Position numbers and translations under genes: made by a program
From: Polytrichum commune
Taxonomy: Eukaryota > Streptophyta > Polytrichopsida > Polytrichales > Polytrichaceae
Reading direction: 5' to 3'
Length of the DNA: 64,000 bases
NCBI GenBank assembly: GCA_950295325.1
Contig: OX485806.1
Location: forward strand, 53,253,169-53,317,168
Part shown: positions 54,632 to 64,000 of the stretch, piece by piece
Position numbering within the stretch: the first letter of the stretch is position 1
How the letters are laid out: each line of letters starts with the position of its first letter
Notes under the pieces: model-generated
Seen by the model: the letters and a program-made list of their open reading frames with translations, nothing else
Told to the model about the DNA's origin: nothing
Database searches by the model: none

Positions 54632-57600
54632 TGTCGAGGTCACCTTCAAACCCTCAGCAAACTTAGACGGTGTAACCCGCTGCTGACCGGTTTACATGGA
54701 CACTACATTTATCTAAATTAACTTTTGAAGGTGTTTCCTCTTGGATAAATCTTTAAGGAGAAAGTAGCCTAAGCTTTCAAGCTTATGTTCCCCGAAATCC
54801 TAATGTCGAGGTTAAGTGTTGTGAATATAAGGAGTGTTTTCGCAATCAATGTAATGGTATCAAAACATTCTTCAATTTCATTTCCAATTCTAAATCCTCA
54901 ATCAAAGTTCACAATCACATTACTTTGAGTGTTTTCCTTAACAATCCATTGCAATGCCTTTAAGGTGAAAGTTGGCTACTTGATGGTCTTCAAAGTCTTT
55001 TATTCTTGAATGATGGTTTGAAGATCTTCTTAATGTCTTCATTCTTCTAAAGTTCCCTTTTGTCTGGTTTTCCTTTGTATTCTCTACTCATGAGAGTTTA
55101 GTTCTTCATTCTTGAATATCTCTAAATTCCTAGGAAGGATCTTCTCTAATCTTCCTATTCTCTTGAGTGCTTCGGTCTTGCATTCCTTACGCAATCTTCT
55201 TTGTCTTCACGATGAGCTTCGGATTTTGTCAATCTCTTAGCCTCTTCACTTTTGATATCTTGACATCTCCTTAGACCCAAAAGGTATCTTAGATCTTGGT
55301 TAAAAAAAAAATTCGTTTAAACCTTTAGTCCTCAAAGGGCTTCAAACTTGCGGTCTTGGCCTCGGGCTTGCGGTCCTCTGGTCCCGAGGGCCCTCAGTCT
55401 CCAAATCTTGAAGAAAGCTTTTAATGTCTTCAAGTCTTTTCTTGTAGTCCTTGATTTCGTAATCTCTTGAAAAGACCTTCAGATCCTAAAGTCTTCTCGG
55501 TCCTCCAGTCTCATGGGCCCTCAGTCTTGCGGCCCTTTTAGCTTTCCATGTTCTCCCGGTCTTCAAAAGTCTTCAATCAAATCTTCAAATACTTCACAGG
55601 TCTTGAGACTTCGCTCCTATGGTCTCGTGGTCTCTCAGTACCTCAGGCCCTCAATCTTCAAGGTACACCCAAAAGGGATCTTCAAATCTCCAAGTCTTCG
55701 GATTCGTTATGAATCAATCTTCAAGTCTCGTAACTCGTCGTCCGGTTCCGCGGTCCTCCAGTCGCGGTCTCCAGTCCGCGGGCCTTCAGTATCGCGGGCT
55801 CTCAGTCTAAATTCGGTCTTCAAACCCGAAGGCGTTCGTCTTCGAGTATCTTCAAATGTCGCTAAGTCTTCGGTCTTCGTCTTCACGCCTTGCGGCCTCG
55901 TGGTCCCTCAGCCGCGGGCCTTCAATCGTCTTCAAGTTCGAGGATAATATTTCAATCCTTTAAGTCTTCAAGCTCGAAAAGATCTTCGATTCCTCAAGTA
56001 AAATCGCGAAGCTCCGGTTGTCGTCAAATCGCTCCCGATAATGCTCCAAATAGGTCTTCGTTAAAACGCTCCCGATAATGCTCCTCTTGACGCTCACGTT
56101 GGATTGTTGAAATGAATAATGAGGTGTTATAGGGGCCCGTAGTGCCCCTTTATATAGGTTTTGAAATCTTATAATTGGTTGAATCGGCGGTTAGGTGTGG
56201 CCCCTAATGCCAAATGTCTAATTAGGCTAATTTTAGTCTGAATTAAGGCTGCAGTCTAAATTTAGGTCTGTCACATCTATTTATAGAAACCACACGTGCT
56301 AAATATAGATGTTCATGAGAAGTGGATTGGTTGCAATTCCTTCTAATACCTAGATGTGCCTAGGTGTGTTCGGTTACCATCCATGAGTCATCCATTCCCA
56401 ATTTCATCCTTCATTGCTTAGATAGTTAAGGCGGTTAATGTCATCCAAGGGATTTTCATCCCTTGGCTTGGATATCTCTAGTTCTTCATCCACACCCTCT
56501 AATGAGATCATTGTTAGTGACTACGTGTTCACTAAAACAATTAGGTGTTACTATCCCTAGTCACTAATGCACTCCCTTCCTACTCAAAAACGGTAACTAG
56601 GTACCCTAATTCCTTCTACCTATTAATCCGGCCGTTCCCTAAGTACTAGGATGCGTTCCCGCCGACCTTGCATCCGTTCCCAGTGCTCTAAGTGTGTTCC
56701 CGGGTCACCTCCGTTCTCGGGCGTTCCCGAACCACCTTGGCGAGTTCCCGGTGAGCTCCCTTGTTCCCGAGCCGTCTTTGGCCACGTGGCCCTTCGTAGG
56801 TCGTTCTCCGTAGATACCCAACTCCGTATAACCGGCGTCCAGAGTCCCGGCCACTACTCGTCCCGGCCTTACGACTCCCCCCAGATACCCGGTTATTACC
56901 CCTGGCCTCCCTTGCTGCTTGCTCTCGTAAGCTGCCACCTGGCGTCTCTCGGCCTTCGCTCCTTCCTCTTTGTCTTCCGCCTGGTCTGTCTTCCGCTTGG
57001 GCCCTCAGCTCTCCTGGGCTCTCTTCCCATTCACAGCGCGAAGCTCCGTTCACGATCCTCTGTGTGCGTGATGCCCCGCTCCGCTACTGCTCCTTCCTTG
57101 TTACCCGAATGCTCGGAGGTGCCTTCTGTGGTGTACATTTTACCCCTCCTTCCGGAAAGAAGCATGTCCTCATGCTTCGTTGCCTCGGTGAGGGTGGTAA
57201 GGTTTGGGATCTGAAACCTGCATTCGCGGAATGGTGCCATGGTCGACGGTGCCGAACTGCCCCTTTGTGATCGTGGTTTGTTGTTCTTCCAGCGTCCGAG
57301 TTGCATACTCCTTAAGCTGGGGTATAGTGATGTTGGTTGAGTGCTCTGGGTGATGCTCCAGCAGCCACTGGTGTCGTCTTACCGCCTCGAAGCAGATCGT
57401 GGTGTCTTCTCTCCGCAGGGACTCTCTTGCATGTTGGAATGTTTCCTGGTTGTCGCGTAAAAGCTTAGCGATTGCAATCTTCTGGCCGTGGGTGTAGGGA
57501 CGTAATGTGGGGAGAGGCTGGTTGTTGTTATGTTCCTTTGCATATGTTGCCTCGTGTCGTGCTAGAGAGGCTATGCTGCGGAGAATGTATCTCCGAATGT

Positions 57601-57873
57601 AGAAGGGGGGAGATCCCGTTACCACTTCGATAATGCCCAATGGTAACTTGAAATCTCCCATTGCCCACATGAACGCCAAGGTGTCCTTTGCTCTGGCGTT
57701 AGCGTGATCCCACAGCTTTTTGAACTGCGCTTGCTTCAATGTAAGTCCTCTCTTGAGTATGGGTAGATCGCTGACCAATAGATCGATTACCCTGTATGTT
57801 TGGTAGTACTGCATTATAGATCTAAGGGGTGCAGTGTGTTCTAACAGTTTGGTATAGACTTCGGCCCTTGGGT
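54632..57873 (-). repeat. 5' terminal repeat of the giant Ty3 element, probably truncated
   Basis: Near-identical partner of 37074-40315. Its inner edge next to the primer-binding site is canonical. Its outer edge (57873, ...TTGGGT) lacks the complementary TG/CA terminus and target duplication, and beyond it the sequence is unrelated to the flank at 37073. The outer part of U3 is therefore probably missing. The TATA box at 56149-56156 is retained. Confidence 0.88.
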
Positions 57874-57943
57874 ATAGGTAGCATTTCATTTTCCTAAGCA
57901 ACAGGGTTTTTGATTTTGACCACCGAGTGCATGCGGGTGCCAA
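57170..57943 (-). pseudogene. Truncated second copy of the unknown ORF's C-terminus
   Basis: The last 234 residues (from RAEVYTKLLEH onward) are identical to the end of the 926-residue ORF because they lie inside the terminal repeat. The first 23 residues come from unrelated flanking DNA, so the open frame from 57943 is fortuitous. Confidence 0.85.
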
Positions 57944-58327
57944 TTGGTTGCGGTCGCTTTCAATTTCTGCTTAAGTGTTGTTTTGGGAAAGAGGATCCAG
58001 TCTTGTTATTGCATTGTTCTTTGTATTTTGTTTTGGTACCTTCCCATGTGGCGTACTAGAGTGTGCCAGCACTGCTCTATTTTGTGTTGTCCTAGATTGT
58101 GATAGGGTATTGTGGGGGTGAGGTCGGAGTAATGACCGACGAGACCCTTGTGTGTGCACCAAGTGGGCGGTGCTTGTATTCCCTTATGGTAAGGCTGGAT
58201 TGATAACCAACAAACCATAAGTTTGGTGGTGTTTGCAGGTGCAGGTCGCCTTTCACTTTTTGACCCTTTACCTTGACACCACATTAGTTTAGGTTGTTGG
58301 TTCCAGTGACCGAACCCATTGTCGGTT
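57874..58327. other. Junction and upstream region of the DNMT-bearing element
   Basis: No coding motif. It lies between the truncated LTR of the giant element and the first codons of a degraded gag (about 58328). It may contain the leader of the second Ty3 element; no LTR pair could be established because the other end is outside the window. Confidence 0.4.
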
Positions 58328-59658
58328 TATGGATATAACTCGAAGCCAATATTATCATTCTCCGTCTCCGACATCATCGGAAGGCCGATTCTCGGACCTC
58401 TTAGATGTTGAACCAGTGTAGCACCCAACGAGGCTGTTCAGCCTACTTTGGCATGGGGGACTGCCACTCGGTCTCACGTCCTTTAGGTGGGATCCTTTGA
58501 CGAGATGGAGGAGGAGACGCGAGGCGACATCCGGGACCGATTTTCCGGTCGAGTGGGGACCATTTTTTTGCAAGATTAGAAAATTTGGTTCAGGACATGG
58601 ATGAGGGAGAAGCGTCAACGCAATATCAGTTTCAATAACTGGTATGCGTTTGAGCTATTGCCCCAATATTTGGAGCACGAGGCTCTGCAGACTTATGAGT
58701 AGTGGACGGAGGCTCATTGGATGGAACTCCCCTAGGTGGAGCAGGGAGACTCGAGTTGAGTTGGTATCCGCATTGAAGGAACGCGCAACTTCTAGTTTGA
58801 TGTCCGTTCATGAGGTTAAGTCGAAGGTGCCAAGGGAGTATATGTGGTGGATGTGGAAGGAGTTTCTCCTGGTAAACCCAGGGATAAGGGTTCTGCTCCC
58901 ACTGCGTAAGTACATCGGGTCCAATTCTTCCACTCTCCTGTTATGTCCAGACTACCCAGGCGGCTTTAGCCTTTTTGCAGGCTTCGCCAGTTTTTGAGCC
59001 GTTGCGGGCATTTGAGCTGCATCTACATGAGGAGTACAAAGGTTTCCGTCGGGACCAAATGTAGCGGATATAAGATTTTAGACGGGAGAAGGACAATACA
59101 CCTCGTACCATGTATACGAGCTTGGCGAGGTTTGCCATAGAATCTGAAGGTATATTTGCGGAAAATCAATTTGTCAAGGTGTTTTTGTCCAAGATTGACA
59201 AGTGCCTCCTTGACTTGGCGCTGCCCATGATCATCATGGACTTTGGTGGTCGGGCAACACTCGCAAAGGTATTCGCCATTGTGGAGCAGTGTAATCGTGC
59301 ATTGTGTCAGCACGATGCCACTGATTTGGTGTCTTTGGTAGTGAATTCTAGCAAATCCCTGAAGGCTCCGATCGCGACTGTGGAGGTGGGCAAGACCTTG
59401 CATTGTTGGTCTTGTGGACAGGCGGGCCACGCTAAGAAGGATTGTCCTTCGAAGCAAAGGCAAGCCCAGACCGTAAGTAATCCGAAGCAGAAACCATTTG
59501 TTCCCGCGAAGGATTCGACGAAGGGGGCGGGTAAACATTTATCCAAGCAGTTGGCGTGTTCCCATTGTGGGTGGAACAATCACGCGGTGGAGAACTGCTT
59601 CGCTCTCCATCCAGAGAAACGTTTTTCTTTCGATCGGGAAATAAAATGTTGGAGGTGA
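58328..59658 (+). pseudogene. gag of the DNMT-bearing Ty3 element
   Basis: Possible start at 58328 (MDITRSQYYHSPSPTSS). The capsid portion is broken by stops and shifts up to about 59100 (recognisable scraps: FVQDMDEG, PQYLEHEALQTYE). From 59110 an open stretch follows: FAIESEGIFAENQFVKVFLSKI, a helical capsid end, then two zinc knuckles CWSCGQAGHAKKDC and CSHCGWNNHAVENC (both C-x2-C-x4-H-x4-C). It packages RNA in live relatives; here it is inactive. Confidence 0.8.
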
Positions 59659-60067
59659 AGATTGGAGCATTCGAGGAAAGGTTCAAAAGTTTGGCGTCAT
59701 CCGGCCAAATCTTGGACTCACCGTCCTCCTCCGCCGCTAAGGCTAGTTTTTCCACTCCAGATTATTATATGTTCGGAGCCTTGGGAGAAATGGTGAGTTT
59801 TGCAGCGGTGACACGGGCACAACCGGTTATGATCGGCAAGAGGCTTGCCCAGGAGTTGGGGTTGGCGGCCGAAAATTTGGCTCCCTGTCCATTTACCATT
59901 GTCACATCCATTGGTCACGTGGAACGGGCCACAGGTTATACTCGGGAGCCATTACAGCTTAGCTTCCAAATAAAGCCTGGAGATCCACCCGCACCTCTTC
60001 TTCTTAGGTCTGTAGTGATGGATGTGACCAACTATGACATTTTAGTTGGTCAGCAAGCATTTTACCC
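59659..60067 (+). pseudogene. Aspartic protease region of the DNMT-bearing Ty3 element
   Basis: Part of an open frame 59556-60221. QPVMIGKRLAQELGL, the flap-like PFTIVTSIGHVERATGYT and MDVTNYDILVGQQAFYP match the Ty3 protease layout, with ILVGQ equivalent to the ILLG motif. The catalytic D-(S/T)-G-A is replaced by VTRA just before QPVMIG, so the enzyme is dead. The frame runs into the MITE at 60068, so the last codons of the open frame are MITE sequence. Confidence 0.75.
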
Positions 60068-60562
60068 CCAGGGAGTGCACTGTTCAAGTACTGTATTTAT
60101 ACACGTGGGTGCACAAAAGGGGTATTATTTAAAACAAACATGTACAAAATGTACGTACAAGAGACATATTGCTATTAAGCAAGAAGTAGATATACATGAG
60201 GCTATAGAAAAATATATGTAAAGTACGCATTTACGCATTTACGCGTTCAAGTCAGACCTGGACCAAGAATCATGTGTTTTTTCATCCACTAAGTAACGAC
60301 TTTATAACTAAAAATCCATGATTTGATATTATACATATAATAGGGCCATATTTTTGCATTTCCAAACATTTGTACACATGTTATATACAATTTCTGTATT
60401 TGTTTTTGGACCCTTGTGTATGTATGGAAATGTATTTTGAAGCAATGAGATTTGTAAGTATATTGCTTGATTTTAGCAAAAATAAAATGTATACAGGGGT
60501 ATTTTAATAAGGGGCATGCACGCACGTGATGCTTGGTTTTAATGAATAGTGCACTCCTTGAG
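60068..60562. mobile_element. Mutator-like MITE, 495 bp, 9-bp target duplication
   Basis: Flanked by ATTTTACCC at 60059-60067 and 60563-60571. Ends are related inverted repeats: left CCAGGGAGTGCACTGTTCA, right in reverse complement CTCAAGGAGTGCACTATTCA (the core GGAGTGCACT is identical). A 9-bp duplication points to a Mutator-like non-autonomous element. The interior is AT-rich and non-coding. It interrupts the polyprotein between protease and the methyltransferase region; FYP codons appear on both sides because they lie in the duplication. Confidence 0.85.
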
Positions 60563-60571
60563 ATTTTACCC

Positions 60572-62050
60572 TCTTGACTTTGGTTTGGACAATTGGACTG
60601 AGGAGGCGTGGATCCGACCAGGTTGATCGGCTGGGGACGGCCGCAGGGAGTTTATTCCTGTGGCATTCGCGGCGGCCACGACCATAGCACCATTATCCAT
60701 GGTCTTTGGATGTGGTGCTATTGTGGATACTTTGCCTTATGGTTCCACATTGTTGGAGGAGTCAATGGCATTCATGGGGAGTACAGACGATCAACGGGAT
60801 ATGGCACCTAAGGGTGCATTGGTGCGCCATCCTAAGGATCCCCTTCCTCTCTGGCGTGATTTCGCCGAGCTATTCCGGCGATGTGAAGACATTGTCCTAC
60901 CTTATAGCCCACTGGCGTTGGCACACCCCATTTTGTGACGCCCGCCAAACGCGGGGATCACTTTGGTGGAACTGTTTGGGGGCATCGGCACGGGCTTAGC
61001 AGGCATATTGGAGGCTGGCCTCACAATCAGACGGTATGTCTATGTGGACAACTCTCCAGTGTCCACATGTGTGGCTCGTCACCATCTTCACCAGTTGACG
61101 GTATTGTACCCCTAGGAATTACGCCCGACTACCATTCGTGGGTGTTTTCCACGTCTCCCTCGTGATGTTACACTCATCAGTGAGGCCGACTTGGGTCCAG
61201 TGGATATGGTGATTGCGGGATAGCCATGCCAAGGCAACTCACGTGCTGGAGCAGGCCGAGGTTTAGAGGATCCCAGGTCTAGTATTTTCTGGGACCTCAT
61301 CCGGCTTATGTAGTGGTGGTTTACCCACCAACCTTCCCCTCTAGGGTATATCTTTGATAATGTACTTTTGTTGGGAGACTCTTGGACAGGGTGTTGGAAG
61401 ACGGCCATTATGTTCGTCAACACCTAGGAGATCCCATTTTTGTGGATGCCGTGAGCATTGGTTCTTATGCCCACCAGCCTCGGTGGATTTGGACCAACCT
61501 TGCACTGTCATTTACTTTAGCTGTAGCATTTTCTGCAATGCCTCCACCTTCTAGTCAGAAGGTGGATGACATCTTGAATCCAAACCGGATCTCTTTGCCG
61601 GTTGTTCGAGATGATTTACCCCTGTTGGCATTGGTCAACACAATGGGGGCACCGCGGGGGCCTTTCCCACCTTTATGACGTTTCCACAGTCATTCGCATT
61701 CCGTGATCGGGGGTCGGGTATGGTCAGGGATTCTTACACCAAAACCCACACCGAACCCTTGGTTGACGAACGAGAGCGGGACCATGGGATTCCGCACTGG
61801 CACCATCGCAATTTTTGGCCTTTCTGAGGGTCAACGACGCTTTGTGTTGGGCCAAGCCATGGATCTTCATACCATGGTGTGGACTGTTGGTTTATGCCTT
61901 GCATTGCAACGGCATCATAGTGACCAGTTGTTGTCTCTAGGGACAGAGGATTCTGGTCAGGGGTACAGTGGTCCACATCCATGGAGGAAGGATTTAAGGT
62001 CATGGTTGGAGAAGCCGAACGAATCTTTCGATGCGAGCAGAAGGTGATGA
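60572..62050 (+). pseudogene. C5-cytosine DNA methyltransferase domain inside a Ty3 element
   Basis: The domain would methylate cytosine in DNA. Motif I (AdoMet binding): TLVELFGGIGTGLAGI at about 60961-61005. Then YVYVDNSP. Motif IV: MVIAG, stop, PCQGNSRAGAGRGLEDPRS at 61207-61280, where PCQ holds the catalytic Cys. Motif VI region: YIFDNV (canonical ENV; Asp replaces Glu). Motif VIII-like: VDAVSIGSYAHQPRWIW at about 61442-61490. Motifs IX-X: MGFRTGT, SEGQRRFVLGQAMDLHTMVW at about 61785-61880. The motif order and about 370-residue span are those of a complete C5 methyltransferase. In-frame stops at 60936, 61113, 61221 and 61311 and at least one frameshift after 61313 make this copy dead. A linker of about 95 residues precedes motif I. 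It lies in polyprotein order between protease and reverse transcriptase. Confidence 0.88.
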
Positions 62051-62169
62051 AAGAGCTCTGATCTCAACGGGTTTATATTGCTTTGGCTTCTTCACCTCCG
62101 GTGGTGGCTTCATTATAACATATTGGTGGTGATGAAGAGGGGATGGACTCTATTGCTAGCACGGAGGTT

Positions 62170-63812
62170 GGGGGCATGGTTAATGCCCCTTCCTCTCATT
62201 AGCAATTAGAGTATGTGCCAGCACTAGGTGGCTCTCTTCTAATGGAGAAGGAAACCACAGAGTTTGATGATTGGCCATTGGAATTGGGCCCTCATCTCAC
62301 TGGTGCTGAGGCACGGAAAGTACGAGCATTTATTCGCTCGTACTGTAGGTGTTTTGCTTTTAGCCTTCAAGATCTTGAAGGTTATAAAAAAAAACCCACC
62401 CACATTCGGTTGGAGGATAATCATCCCATTTTTTGGAGAGCTTAGAGGCTCAGTGTTTCCGAGCGGATTGGCATTCAGGCTCGTTGCCAAGAACTCTTGG
62501 TAGCAAGGCTAATTAAACTCTCCAATGGGGTGTATGTTTGTGCTACGGTTATGCCATCAAAAAATGATATCTTTGACAATTGGATGGAGAATCGGATGTG
62601 CGGGAATTACCGTCCAGTTAACCGGAAGACTAAGTCGGATCGGTATCCCATGCCAATCCCAGAGGAGTTGTTTGACGCCCTTGGATTTGCTCGAGTCTTT
62701 AGCACGTTGGACTTGAGATCCAGCTATCACCAACCCCCATTACTTGTGGGAAACCGGGTGAAAACTGCATTATGCGGAGTTGATCAGGATGGGAAGGATC
62801 AACTGTACCATTGGGAGTTTCTTCCATTTGGCCTCAAGAATGCACATGTTCAGTTTCAGAGACTAATGTTGATGTAATCATCTTCAGCAGGACACCACAT
62901 GAGCATGTTAGGCACCTGCAAGCCGTTTTTAAATGCTTGCAACGCTGGGGATTGCGCTTACATCATGGCAAGTGCAAGTTTTTCCATGACCGACTGGCAT
63001 ACCTAGGTCATATGATTATTCCGGGAGGTCTTGGGGTGCAACAAGCTAAGGTGGATGCCTTGCAGAAGATCCCGGCACCAGTCGATGTACCAAGACTTCG
63101 TGCTTTCTTGGACTTGGCAAATTACTACCGACGATTCGTCAAGAACTTTAGCTTGATCACCAAGCCTCTCACCATTTTCACGAGCAAGGACCAATCTTGG
63201 ACTTGGGGTTGTGAGCAACGACATGCATTCGAAACGTTGAAGCAGAGACTGGGTACAGCTCCAGTGCTTCGACGTTCAGATTTTTCCAAATCTTTCCAGT
63301 TGCATACGGACTAGAGCTCATTGTGTTTGGGAGCAATTCTCACTCAGAATGATGACTTCGGCCGGGAGTATGTTGTTGCTTATGCATCGCGAAGCAATTG
63401 TACGACGGAGGCCAATTATTCGTCTTATGAAGGAGAAGTATTGGCGACAGTGTGGGCTATTGCCCATTTCTGGCCATATTTTTATGGTCAATACTTTACT
63501 TTGGTAATTGACCATCAACCGTTACGGTGGCTCATGGAGTCCGATAAGCTTACTAGCAAGCTTGCTAGATGGTCTTTGTTGCTCCAAGAGTATGACTTTG
63601 AGATGGTGCACCGTGTTGGGATTACCAACCTGGATGCAGATGGACTTTCACGCAATCCAAGTCCTTCGGATGAGGACTTGACCGGGGCCAGGTGGCATGG
63701 AGATTGTGATCGGGAGGCGGTTCCAGGTTGGCACGCGGTTGCTTACCTCACTTTATTTTCTGGTGCGGCTATTGAGGTTCCGGTGCAGGGCTCGGATGAT
63801 GAGACTGATTAA
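62170..63812 (+). pseudogene. Reverse transcriptase and RNase H of the DNMT-bearing Ty3 element
   Basis: Frames in order: THIRLEDNHPIF, VARLIKLSNGVYVCATVMPSK, CGNYRPVNRKTKSDRYPMPIPEEL (RT motif), FSTLDLRSSYHQ, FLPFGLKNA. After FQRLM about 25 residues, including the YxDD catalytic box, are deleted, and the frame resumes at VDVIIFSRTPHEHVRHL. Next come LGHMIIPGGLGV, LANYYRRFVKNFSLITKPL and the RNase H region (SLCLGAILTQ, NYSSYEGEVLATVWAIAHFWPYFYG, VIDHQPLRWLM, RWSLLLQEYDFEMVHRVG, NLDADGLSRNPS). Stops occur at about 62443 and 63312. It is inactive. Ty3 rather than copia identity rests on this RT-RNase H layout. Confidence 0.9.
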
Positions 63813-64000
63813 ACTCAAGCTATTGCGGATATATGGGAGCATCTTCCCGTATTGCAAAAGCTTCAGCAAAAGACCTTTCATTCGTCTACCTCGGCAATAG
63901 AAAGGAACATGATTGGACATCGAATAACAAGGTTCCGTTGTGAGAACAGTTTGTTATTTTGATTGTGGTGGGATGGGACAAGGCGTATTGTCCCTAGACC
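63813..64000 (+). other. Start of the post-RNase H region, runs off the window
   Basis: Too short to assign. Integrase of the DNMT-bearing element would be expected to begin within or beyond this segment, but no H2C2 motif is visible yet. Confidence 0.35.

Larger units (their letters stand above)
37074..57873 (-). mobile_element. Giant Ty3/gypsy retrotransposon, 20.8 kb, very young
   Basis: Two direct repeats, 37074-40315 and 54632-57873 (each 3242 bp), bound it, and I found only one difference between them. Reading on the minus strand: 5' repeat, primer-binding site, leader ORF, gag, pol, polypurine tract, unknown 926-residue ORF, 3' repeat. The 3' LTR end is canonical (...CGACA). The opposite edge of the shared repeat does not start with TG and falls inside the 926-residue ORF, and no target duplication is seen. 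I infer that the real LTR may be longer (up to about 6.85 kb, to the tract at 43936) and that the 5' copy is truncated at 57873. Size, upstream ORF and long LTRs recall the Tat/Ogre group. Confidence 0.9.
57874..64000 (+). mobile_element. Degraded Ty3/gypsy element carrying a DNA methyltransferase
   Basis: Plus-strand order: gag with two CCHC knuckles, protease, [MITE], C5-cytosine methyltransferase, reverse transcriptase, RNase H; integrase would lie beyond 64000. The parts follow each other in the same sense with the spacing expected of one polyprotein, apart from stops, shifts and a deletion. The left boundary is unknown, and 57874 is simply where the giant element ends. Confidence 0.82.

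Noticed and set aside
37074-57873. The two 3.2-kb repeats as a segmental duplication of host DNA
   Set aside because: A primer-binding site sits exactly at the inner edge of one copy, an LTR-style TATA box is present in both, and gag-pol lies between them. They are LTRs.
60940-62050. The methyltransferase as bacterial contamination or a free-standing host gene
   Set aside because: It is embedded in order within a Ty3 polyprotein, with protease before and RT after on the same strand. It shares their degree of decay.
1-64000. CRISPR arrays, rRNA and tRNA genes
   Set aside because: No regularly spaced short repeats, rRNA cores or tRNA cloverleaf boxes were seen on either strand.

Overview
The window is nuclear DNA from a large, transposon-rich streptophyte genome (a land plant or close algal relative). 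The evidence is one host gene with twelve exons, a plant-type quiescin sulfhydryl oxidase (QSOX) at 6793-12828, surrounded by plant transposon classes: Ty3/gypsy, Ty1/copia, CACTA, and PIF/Harbinger-like and Mutator-like MITEs. I see no rRNA, tRNA, CRISPR array or bacterial operon. I cannot name the species.

Layout. 1-2068: LTRs of one retrotransposon family (called X here): a 3' LTR at 576-1548 with 3' internal sequence to its left, and a fragment at about 1740-2068. 2402-2836: a copia gag fragment. About 2.8-6.1 kb: AT-rich DNA with no recognisable gene. 6100-6612: a MITE with TTA target duplication, directly in front of QSOX. 6793-12828: QSOX. 14689-15052: a second MITE. 16840-37073: a nest of four elements. 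An old CACTA transposase pseudogene (16840-18520 and 36633-37073) holds a solo LTR of family X (18521-36632). That LTR holds a copia element (18620-35752, 192-bp LTRs), which in turn holds a 13.4-kb CACTA element (20760-34157) that looks nearly intact. A TAT target duplication, an ATGGT/ATGGA duplication and an uninterrupted X copy at 576-1548 support the order of events.

37074-57873 is a giant, very young Ty3/gypsy element on the minus strand (20.8 kb in the window). Its two 3242-bp terminal repeats differ at one position that I could find. It encodes a small leader ORF, a gag ORF, a 2881-residue open pol frame and a 926-residue ORF of unknown function that runs into the 3' LTR. The pol is the most unusual object here. 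Between RNase H and the integrase core it carries eight tandem, divergent copies of a module of roughly 115 residues ending in the integrase H2C2 zinc-binding domain. All eight keep their His-His-Cys-Cys ligands and a WWPT motif. Normal integrases have one.

57874-64000 (plus strand) is a decayed Ty3/gypsy element. Between its protease and reverse transcriptase lies a C5-cytosine DNA methyltransferase domain (motifs I, IV, VI, VIII and IX/X recognisable, broken by stops and frameshifts), so this is a retrotransposon that captured a DNMT. A 495-bp MITE with a 9-bp target duplication interrupts it at 60068-60562.

QSOX is the only probable host gene. The rest is layered mobile DNA, and the insertion order can be read: old CACTA, then X solo LTR, then copia, then young CACTA, with the giant Ty3 element inserted separately and recently into the old CACTA.
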